Shown one piece after another: positions 56,391 through 64,000 of a stretch of 64,000 bases of DNA (position 1 is its first letter; each line of letters opens with the position of its first letter). This stretch comes from Furcasterigmium furcatum (lineage: Eukaryota; Ascomycota; Sordariomycetes; Glomerellales; Plectosphaerellaceae), in NCBI GenBank assembly GCA_001599815.1, contig BCIA01000001.1:5724978-5788977 (forward strand). Reading direction: 5' to 3'. The position numbers and the translations under genes are program-made. The notes beneath the pieces were generated by a model. That model saw nothing but the letters and a program-made list of their open reading frames with translations. It made no database searches and was not told where the DNA came from.

Positions 56391-58556
56391 ATGCTCCCGA
56401 ATCGATTGCCTGTCGGTGACAGAAGATTCATCAAGCCCGACGCTTACGTCGAAGGTTTTGACCATGATTACCCCGATGATGCTTTCGAATTCGCCGCGAA
56501 ACAAGCAGACACCAGCTGGGAGGTCCTTTCAGCTGCTTATCAACGCACGATCGACCCGATCCAAATGGCGGAATGGCTGAACAGAAGGTCGCAGGAAGGG
56601 AACTCGTCTTCCTCTCGTGGTGATGCCACGTCTTCGTCGTCTCTTTATCAGCCGATTCGGAACAGCTTCGAAATCAGGGTTTTGGAAATATACCCTGGCG
56701 AGCGAGATGACGATCTGTACGGCGCCTTGCGACATTGCTCCATCGAGCTCGCGTATCGCCGCAGCCCGTCGAGACGAAAGAATCTGGGTACGCAGCATGG
56801 CCTATCTCTTGAAGACAACCCCGTGCCCGTCTGGTACACTGCTCTGAGTTACACCTGGGGCCCCAACGTCTTCAACCACCGGTTCCACTGCGGTAGTCAC
56901 ATCAAATACATCACAAAGTCCTTGGACATCGCTCTCAGACACTTTCGGCTCCCGGACAAAACGGTCGTCATGTGGATTGACCAGATCTGCATTAACTAGG
57001 ACGATCTAAATGAAAAGGTTGGCTAGATCAAGCTCATGTCTCGCATCTACACACATGCCTTCAACACTGTTCTCTGGCTGGGCGAAGGCGGCGAATACAC
57101 CCAAGAAGGGATCGATCTTCTCGGTTCCTTCAAGAATTTCTTCCTGTCGCTGCCGCCAGTCGCAAACCTCGGGCAATTGGGCATGCCACCACCGCTTGGT
57201 ACCAAGCCCTGGGAAGGGCTGTGGGACATTCTAGCACGACCGTGGTTCACACGACTCTGGACTGCCCAGGAAGCTGTCCTGTCTCGGTACAGATGGGTTA
57301 TGTGCGGCGAGAATCTAGTGGACTGGGATGATCTGACGGCCTTCACCTGCCGACTGGAGGAGAGCGACATCCAGCCGATGCTTTTGCAGATGCACGCAGG
57401 GAAGGACCAAGATACCCGATTCTTCAGAAGATACCATGCTTCATGGCTGCTCGAGGAGCTCACGAATCGACACCGTGATGGCCATGGATCGAAGTTCGAT
57501 CTCCTCACGACGGTTCGGCACACATTATCGTGGGATCCTCGTGACAAGATCTACGGCCTACTCGGAATCATGACCGCCCAGGAAGCTGCCAAGATCAAAG
57601 TCAGCTACGAGCCAGACTACACCATGGGTCAGGTGTACGAGCAGGTCACAGTCATCGATATCGAGGATAGCCCTGTTAGAATAGCCTCGGTGCTGGCTTG
57701 TGTTGATCATGACCCCGAGACGACGCACCCGAGCTTGCCCTCGTGGGTACCCGACTGGTCCCAACAGCGAGAAACGACTTCCATAGCCTTCAACACTACG
57801 GAGGCCCACGTATACAACGCGTCAGGCATGCGGACCCCAGGCACCACGCCGACGATCACGTATACTCACAAGAAAGAGACCCGTGAGATCTGGGTTCGAG
57901 CACGGAAGCTCGGGGTGATTGCCCATGCCAGTGACATCTTCCTCGAGCAGCCCCTTCCGCAAGACCCGCTACAAATCAAGGGGGATTCGGGTATCCGGAA
58001 GCTCGTGTCTATTGCCACAGGCCTCTCACCGAACCCTTACGGCGATGAACTGTTTGATGCCCTCTGGCAGACCATGGTGGCAGCACGGCATGATCGAGGC
58101 TCGATTGCCGGGGTGCGGGACGAGTTCGCAGAACTGTTCAGTCTCATTTTCGATGAGGCGACTGGGGGCAGCCCCTCGCAACCCTCTCTCCCTGGCCAGA
58201 CGTACACCGCCAGGCAGCGACGGCCTGCCGGCCGCGGCAAGCTTGAGCTCTCGAACCTGCTTACGCGGAAGCCCTCCGAGACCTACCAACTGGCTAGGGC
58301 CGCGGCTGGTGCTGCGATGAAGAACCGGCGGGTTGCAGTGCTGGACACTGGGTCCCTGGCCCTCGTCCCCCGATATGTGCGGCAGGACGACTGGGTCTGC
58401 TTGTTCGAGGGCGTGTTCTTCCGTGTGCCACTGGTTGTGAGGCCAAAAGAAGGCAAGCAATTCACCTTCCTGGGGGAAAGCTATGTCCATGGAGTGATGG
58501 GAGGAGAATTTGCCAAGAGAGACGATATGCCATGGGAGGATATTGCGTTAGTTTAG
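56391..58556 (+). pseudogene. HET-domain protein gene interrupted by two in-frame TAG codons
   Basis: A single frame runs from the ATG at 56391 to the TAG ending at 58556 (721 codons) broken only by TAG at 56997-56999 (codon 203) and TAG at 57024-57026 (codon 212). Both lie in the HET domain, directly after WIDQICIN, where family members usually carry Gln (HET motif WIDQ-CIN-Q-D and the following helix). HET motif pieces upstream (YTALSYTWGPNVF) and downstream (RIYTHAFNTVLWLGEGG, ARPWFTRLWTAQEAVL, LVDWDDLTAF, RDKIYGLLGI) are intact, and no frameshift is seen. HET proteins trigger incompatibility cell death in fungi. Either a recent pseudogene, readthrough, or sequencing error; no intron with good sites removes both stops while keeping WIDQ. 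Confidence 0.8.
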
Positions 58557-58921
58557 CCCTGGGAAAGGCGCAATTGAGTTCGAGTAGATGCCCAGCCCGA
58601 GTGAATTCCCGGAGGCATAGAGATGATGCAGGGCCACACATTTGCCTCTCCCTTTTCCTGGATTCCCCATCCGATATACGCCACGGCATGAGGTGATGCA
58701 AGGAGGGCGGAATCCTTGAGACAAAGGAACCAGTGCATTTCGAGGCGAATGAGTCTCTATTCAGAGCTTCTCCGCAGGTCTATGATACAGAATCTTCCCG
58801 GACGGCGTCCGCGTCGGTAGCCGTCATCGCGTGGCGGGGGCAGGGCCCAACCGACCACCGTCGTTCGTTCCGCTCTATGCGATCATCATCCTCTCTCCTC
58901 TCCGGTGGTCCGTCACGAGAC
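58557..58921. other. Intergenic between convergent genes; no gene seen
   Basis: 3' flanks of the HET pseudogene (+) and the ATP synthase subunit j gene (-). Confidence 0.5.
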
Positions 58922-59331
58922 TTAATGGGCCGACTTCGCGTTGGGGTTGCGGGGGTCGTTCTTGAACTCGGCGGCTGTGAAGTGTTAGCCATTGCTGGGG
59001 GCATTGGACGTCGCATATGCGGTCGGCCGGGTCCACGTACAGTTCACCATGGCGTTCTGCGCAGAGTTGATGCCGTAGGCGATGATGAGGCCTGTGCTTC
59101 CGGTCAGTCTGCTGTTCCTCCCCGGGATCTATCGCGGCGCATTCAATCCGTTCGGCGCGGAATATCTCGTCGGTCGGGGGCGTTCGAACGTACCAGCGGC
59201 GAAGAAGGGCGCCATCGGCTTCACTGTTCGGAGGTCAGCATGGAGCGTCAATAGGGCGCTGGGGTCGAGGCAATTGACGTACGGATGGGCGCGGGGAACT
59301 TCTTGAGGGGGGTGGCACCGAACCAAGCCAT
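58922..59331 (-). CDS. atp18: Mitochondrial ATP synthase subunit j (Atp18), 60 aa, four exons
   Basis: Exons 59331-59283, 59223-59194 (30 bp), 59091-59041 and 58974-58922. Three introns (59-102 bp) have GTACG donors, each leaving one base of a split codon, so all four small exons are needed to make a product. The 60-residue chain reads MAWFGATPLKKFPAPILKPM, APFFAAGLIIAYGINSAQNA, then SAEFKNDPRNPNAKSAH. The Lys-Pro-Met-x-Pro-Phe-Phe-Ala-Ala core, single membrane helix and (D/E)-(F/Y)-K-N-D-P-R-N-P ending are the Atp18 signature. Subunit j is part of the membrane Fo sector and aids dimer and oligomer assembly of the F1Fo complex. No cleaved presequence, as in yeast. Confidence 0.9.
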
Positions 59332-60320
59332 TTTGACGGTCGTGAAAGGTGATGTTAGGGACGATTGGGTGGTTTGTGACGGCGGGTGGATGGATCGGAG
59401 GTTCAAGGTGAAGCTATCAAGACGAGCCTTTTTCGTAGTTGACCCGTTCCATTGCCGGTGGGCGCCTGAGGCAGAACATTGTTCCGAAAGAGGATTCTGT
59501 GACTTTGGTGGAGCACCGTATCGAAAATTGCCAATTCGATGCAGAGGTCTACCGTACCCAAAAATCCCGTGACCTAACGGCTTCCATCGGATAATCGGAC
59601 CTAGGCTTCTCCGTCGGCCCATGACATCATGCCACTGAACTCCTCCTCCTTCTCCGCAATCCAGACCAGGCGGCAAGTGCATCGGGTCCCACAATAGCTT
59701 CTCGATGCCCCTGCTTTCCCCAGACCAGGCGAGCATGATCACTGTAGCAGACCGAACAGGGCAAGTCCCGTACCCAGGCGGTCCAGTCCCTCTGGCGTGT
59801 TTCCCCTCCCAGTGCATGCTGTCCAGAGGTTCTCCTCAGCTTCCCCCCTTCTCCTCCTCCCAAACACACACACACACCTCCAAAGTAACCCTCCATCACA
59901 CCACTCCATCTCCCGTCCCAAGCACCCATTGTGTTCATCACCCAGAGTGCGGGGTGATTGCAATAGGAACTCCCCCGTTCGCTCGTCTGCAGCTGCACAT
60001 TGACTGCACCTTCCCGCCTTCCTCCAATTAGCAGTCCAAGCTGCCCTCCCCAGGCGGCAATCTGACCATCCAGCAGCTTGCTTCTCTCTTCTGCCTGTGA
60101 CTCCAGCCAGATCGCTCAATCCCCTGCTCTCTTTCGGCAACAACTCCCTGCCTTCCGCTCGGCCATCAAACGAAACCGCTCAATCACCCCGGTCTTGATT
60201 CGACTCGACACGTCAATCTCGACCACGACCTTTCAGTAACATTCGTGCGTGGTTTCACCCGCACACCACTGCTTCCATCGACCCATCAGCAACCCGCCGA
60301 CTTCCACCTTACGACACACG
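59332..60320. promoter_or_regulatory. 990-bp divergent promoter of atp18 and the NIPSNAP gene
   Basis: Bidirectional region between two mitochondrial-protein genes. The right half is strongly C/T-rich leader with a CA run at 59867-59876. No gene or tRNA seen. Confidence 0.5.
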
Positions 60321-61441
60321 ATGCTGAGCCAGCGACTGGTACGGGCCGCTGCCGGCGCGAGCGTCTCTCGCTCTGCCGTGCGCGCCTTCGCCACGACTGG
60401 CCAGCGCAACAAGATCGCCGGCATGTCCGACATCGACGCCACGTCCCAGTCCGTCGAGCTATTCAACAAGAGGCAGCGCGAATTCCGAGAGCATCTGGTC
60501 GAGGAGCAGAAGAAGCGAGAAGCAAGTGCGTTGGCTCAGAAATCATCCCCTCCCCCTTCCGCCGCCGAGTCGCCTCAGGAGGCCGAGTACTTGGGCTCAC
60601 TCGCAGCAGGTAAAAAGGCAGAGGTCCAGGACCCGCCGCGCAAGGCGGGCCCCTTGACGAACCTCATCTACGGCACCAAGGAGGGCCGTGAGCTTGATGC
60701 CCAGCTCGAGGCCAGCTTCAGCCAGGTCCTGGCTCGGGGCAAGTATGTCCACACCATCTCTTTCCACGAGGTCAAGCCCGACAAGCTCGAGGAATACATC
60801 GAGCTCATCAGCAAGTGGTATCCCAAGACCGCTTCCATGCCCGAGAATAAGGTCCATCTGGTGGGAAGTTGGAGGACCGAGGTTGGCGACACCAACACCT
60901 TTGGTATGTGCTGCCCGTCCAGACGTCGTCCCGTCCTGACAGCTGACCCGTTGCAGTCCATATCTGGGAGTACCAGCGGTATCAAGGCTACCACGAGTCC
61001 ATCCACAACATTGCCAACCACCCCGAGTTTGCCGACTTTGACAGGAAGCTCCGCAGCCTCATCACGGCTCGCAAGACCTCGCTGATGCAGGAGTTCTCCT
61101 TCTGGCCCACGACGCCCCCACGCAAGCTCGGCGGCATCTTCGAGCTCCGATCGTACACGCTCCACCCCGGAAACCTTCTCGAGTGGGAGACGCACTGGAG
61201 GCGCGGCCTGAAGGCTCGTCGCGAGGTCATGGAGGGCGTTGGCGCCTGGTTCGTGCAGATCGGCGATCTCAACACCGTGCATCACCTGTGGCAGTTTGCC
61301 AACCTCGAGGAGCGCAAGATCCGTCGCGAGCAGAGCTGGCAGATTGAAGGATGGAGTGAGACGGTCCACAAGACTGTTCCCCTTATTCAGGAGATGAAGT
61401 CGAGGATCCTGGTCCCCATGCCCTGGTCACCTGTCGCATAA
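60321..61441 (+). CDS. NIPSNAP-family mitochondrial protein, 355 aa
   Basis: Exons 60321-60903 and 60957-61441; phase kept in a Val codon. N-terminus (MLSQRLVRAAAGASVSRSAV, then RAFATTGQR) is a typical mitochondrial presequence with an R-x-F/Y-(A/S) processing site. Two ferredoxin-like NIPSNAP modules follow: KYVHTISFHEVKPDKLEEYIELISKWYPK with VGSWRTEVGDTNTFVHIWEY, and GIFELRSYTLHPGNLLEWETHW with GAWFVQIGDLNTVHHLWQFA. A charged linker (residues about 60-105) precedes them. Members sit in the mitochondrial matrix or on the outer surface and act in quality control in animals; the fungal role is not known. Divergent from atp18 across about 1 kb. Confidence 0.9.
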
Positions 61442-61808
61442 GCATCGGATATCTTGGTTGCGGAGGGAGGGCGAGCAAGTGGATTCTGGGCATTGCATAA
61501 GCGCATTGGCTGCCTCGAGGACGGGTGTGCTCTTGAGAAGTGGCCCGTTGGGTTTCGGATTTCCTTTGTCAATATGCTGGGCTAGGATGGGGAAGATAGG
61601 AAGCATTGGTCGATTGTACGTAAGAACCTCGCTGAGGCAACGGATCTGCTTGCTCAAAGGGGATCACGGCAAATAAGAATGAAAGCATATCTGCTATCAG
61701 TGGTTTCCTCGTGGATTTGAACTGCTCTCTGTGTGCGACTATTCTCCAGGGTATCCAGTATCTTCCGCTCGCTTTCATCATCATATACGCCCCGCTGCGC
61801 CGGCGTTT
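61442..61808. other. Intergenic between convergent genes; no gene seen
   Basis: 3' flanks of the NIPSNAP gene (+) and rav2 (-). Confidence 0.5.
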
Positions 61809-63067
61809 TCACTCGTCAATATCCTCGCCCATGACCGCGGCCAGGTTCTTCCTCGCCTGCATCAGCGTGATATTCAGCGCTACGAGCTTGGAGTACAGGC
61901 TCAGCAGGCTCGGGTCGGCCGTCTCCACGCGGACCTTCTCCCTGACGAGGACCTCCTCGCTGCCGCCGCCCATGCTGGCCTCCCGGAGCGAGCTGCTGGC
62001 GCGGCGCGGGACGACCATGGCGCTGCCGTGGACGTGCTTGCCGCCGCCGTCGGTGAAGCGGCTGTAGCGGAAGGGGAACGCGCGGTCCATCTCGTCGTGC
62101 TCGAGGCGGCGGAACGTGCCGAGGGCGAGGGCCATTTTCATGCCGATGTGGACGGGGGCGTCGGCGGGTTCGAGGGCGCGGAGGTGCAGGACGAGGGTGG
62201 CGTCCGAGACGGCGAGGTGGAAGGAGAGATGGGGTTGGAGGGGCGGGGTGAAGTGGACGGGGGGCGCGGAGTCGGTCTGCCAGGACAGGTCGGGGGATGC
62301 GTCGGTGAGGGTGTGGCCCTTGAGGAGGGCCGTCGAAGCGGAGAGGGTCGAGGAGAGGGCGCGGAGATGGTCGGATATCGCATGGGGGTTGGGGGCGCTG
62401 TCGGTAGAGAGGCTGAGAGAGAGGAGGTCGAGCGACTCGGAGAGATACGAGTTGAGGGACTCGAGGGCGGGGAGATGGATTGGGTGGTTCGGGTCGAGTG
62501 TTATGGTCTGGGCGGGGAGGGTCTTGAGCTGGAGATGGATGGTCTGGTGATCGCTGTCAGTTGGAAGGTCACATCGGCGGGCCCATGTCCTCGACTTACG
62601 CCCTTAACGATCCGTGTTCCCACGCGCGTGATGTGCCCCTTGACCTTCTCGGCCCTCGGCGTCGTCAAGACCAGCGTGCTGCCCGGGTCGATGGGCGCAA
62701 GGAGGGCGTAGCAGTCCTGGAGACCATGCTTCAGGTCCTTCATAAACTCGCGGGTTTCCTCGAGGATCCATTCTAGTTCTCGTGCCTGAGATGTCGCAGC
62801 ACGATCGATCAGCACAAGGGACCCGATGGAGGTTGTGGAGAGACGGCGGGAGCCGCCATTGAGGGCTCGCAAGTAGTAGGTGCTCTGGACGGGAGGCATG
62901 TCTTCGTGCGCTCGCAGGCGTGTGTGTTCGCACTACCGATGCGGTTCCTTGCGACACAACGGGGGGCAGAGGAGCGGGAGCCGAGACTGAGGTTCACATA
63001 CCAGGGACTCCTCCTTTTTGATCTTGAGCTCCGCGGGAGCAATAGGTGGCCAGATGTCGATGGACAT
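61809..63067 (-). CDS. rav2: RAVE complex subunit 2/Rogdi family protein, 328 aa
   Basis: Exons 63067-63002, 62785-62600 and 62543-61809, all phase 0; the first intron is long (216 bp). Rav2/Rogdi helps RAVE reassemble the vacuolar proton pump (V-ATPase). Seen: MSIDIWPPIAPAELKIKKEES spliced to ARELEWILEETREFMKDLKHGLQ, DCYALLAPIDPGSTLVLTTP, HITRVGTRIVKG, then a helical middle, PPLQPHLSFHLAVSDATLVLHLRALEP, and a C-terminal half ending LALNITLMQARKNL-like (VALNITLMQARKNLAAVMGE). The order and spacing match fungal Rogdi proteins. The ORF starting inside the first intron (ATG at 62899) is not used in this model because the true exon begins at ARELEW. Confidence 0.9.
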
Positions 63068-63588
63068 GATGCCTATGTGAGACTGGAGGGGCTATTGGAG
63101 GTAGAGGTCCTGTATTGTGCGCAGGCAGCCATGCTTGACGGCGTCCGGGCCAGTCGCAGAGGAAGATTGTCGCCGTTGCGACGGGTTTGGATGTGGAAAG
63201 AGGTTGGTGGAGGCTAAGCTCCCAAGGCAGCGCATCGTCATCCCGGCTTTCAGCGGGGGATTAGCGGACCCACCCGCTGTGCAGTTCTTGGCTGCAGGCT
63301 GCGTTGTGACCCGACTGCAGTGGCCAGGTACGTACCTGCCTCGCTCGAGAGCTCATACTGAGATGGGACTTCATGAAAAAGATGTGTGGAGCCGCGCGAC
63401 AGACTCATTCTCATTCTCATACAACTAGAACCCAAATCATATGGCGTCTCTCCCCAGTCTTCCTCGAATCATCACTCTATAGGCAGTCACCTCTGGGCTC
63501 TCCACAGAGGTAGGGAACAAGCAGTCCTTGCCCCTGGTCCTCCAGGTCACACTCAGACTCACCTCCAACGAAAATTCCGCTGCCTACA
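63068..63588. promoter_or_regulatory. Divergent promoter of rav2 and pop7
   Basis: 521 bp between start codons facing away from each other. No gene seen. Confidence 0.5.
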
Positions 63589-64000
63589 ATGGCGCCCCTC
63601 GCTGGCACGTCGAAAACCCGGCCCCCGGGCCAGAACAAGTTGCCACGTCTCGACCGAGGTATTTCGCTGCTGACCTTCCTCCCTGCCGGTTTCCGGTCTG
63701 ACAAAAACGCCAGGCTCCAAGGTTCAAAAACGGCCACTGCCCCGCCGCCAGCAGCCGGCGTCGTCAAATTCGCACATCGTCTACGTGTCCAGTCGCGCGC
63801 CGTTCATGGCGGCCGTGAAGCGTGTCAGGAAGCAGCTGGACAGGTCACTCCAGGGACGCGCTCCGCCGACGAAAGGGAAGACTCTTGCCCAACGCGTGGC
63901 CCTGCTCAGCAAGGAGGACGGGACGAAGGGCAGCGGGAGCCATTGTGAGGTGCTGGTGCTGGGCACAGGCAAGGCCATCGAGAAGATGTTGAGCGTGGCG
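63589..64000 (+). CDS. pop7: RNase P/MRP subunit Pop7 (Rpp20), partial at the window end
   Basis: Exon 1 63589-63658 and exon 2 from 63714, running off the window; the 55-bp intron (GTATTT...CAG) keeps phase in a Gly codon. Spliced reading: basic disordered start MAPLAGTSKTRPPGQNKLPR, SKVQKRPLPR, then the Alba-like domain HIVYVSSRAPFMAAVKRVRK, and near the end CEVLVLGTGKAIEKMLSVA, both hallmark segments of Pop7/Rpp20. The protein pairs with Pop6 to bind the P3 arm of RNase P and RNase MRP RNA in tRNA and rRNA processing. Only the intron-free alternative frame would give an unrelated Arg-rich product, so the spliced model is preferred. The 3' end is missing. Confidence 0.85.

Noticed and set aside
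62501..62899. ORF with ATG at 62899 as the start of the Rogdi protein
   Set aside because: Its first 38 codons lie in the first intron; joining 63067-63002 to 62785 gives the family's own N-terminus.
1..64000. CRISPR arrays, bacterial operons, prophage or insertion sequences
   Set aside because: The window is eukaryotic; no direct-repeat arrays, transposase motifs or terminal inverted repeats were seen.

Overview
The window is nuclear DNA of a filamentous ascomycete (Pezizomycotina, most likely Sordariomycetes). Most genes carry one to six short introns (about 50-75 bp) with GTATGT/GTAAGT donors, coding DNA is GC-rich at third positions, and the gene content is fungal: Crh glucanosyltransferase, HET domain, siderophore transporter, DUF3425 bZIP, AA1-like secreted protein, LaeA-like methyltransferase. 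I cannot name a genus. I rebuilt about 28 protein genes by joining exons at consensus splice sites and checking that the reading phase is kept across every junction. Exon joins are inference from sequence and family resemblance and have not been tested with RNA.

Layout. 0-8 kb: nitronate monooxygenase (-), low-complexity polyQ protein (-), DUF1275 membrane protein (-), Crh/GH16 cell-wall enzyme with a membrane anchor and a repetitive tail (+). 8-14.2 kb: cysteine-rich secreted protein (-), then a divergent pair encoding two of the three dedicated methylcitrate-cycle enzymes, 2-methylcitrate synthase (-) and 2-methylisocitrate lyase (+). 14.4-21.2 kb: SDR (-) and glutamine-synthetase-like enzyme (+) sharing a promoter rich in GATA sites, then a LaeA-like methyltransferase (+). 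21.2-25.6 kb: long stretch without a recognisable gene. 25.6-33 kb: siderophore transporter (+) with a perfect iron-GATA site upstream, ceramide synthase (-), Bax-inhibitor-1 family protein (+). 33.7-45 kb: septin Cdc11 (-), PROPPIN Hsv2 (+), spliceosomal Ist3 (-), dynein light intermediate chain (+), SSP411/SPATA20-like protein (-). 45-52 kb: gene-poor stretch with two doubtful small membrane ORFs, DUF3425 bZIP-like regulator (-), second SDR (+), AA1-like small secreted protein (+). 52.9-64 kb: proteasome Rpn5 (+), FSH serine hydrolase (-), HET-domain pseudogene (+), ATP synthase subunit j (-), NIPSNAP protein (+), Rogdi/Rav2 (-), and RNase P/MRP subunit Pop7 (+, cut by the window end).

Most of this is housekeeping sequence and I found no wholly new multi-gene system. 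The points most worth following are the methylcitrate pair with a double CCAAT palindrome near the middle of its shared promoter, the GATA clusters, the HET gene stopped by two nearby in-frame TAG codons, the bZIP-like protein lacking the invariant asparagine, the unusual Crh architecture, and the two lineage-type secreted proteins.
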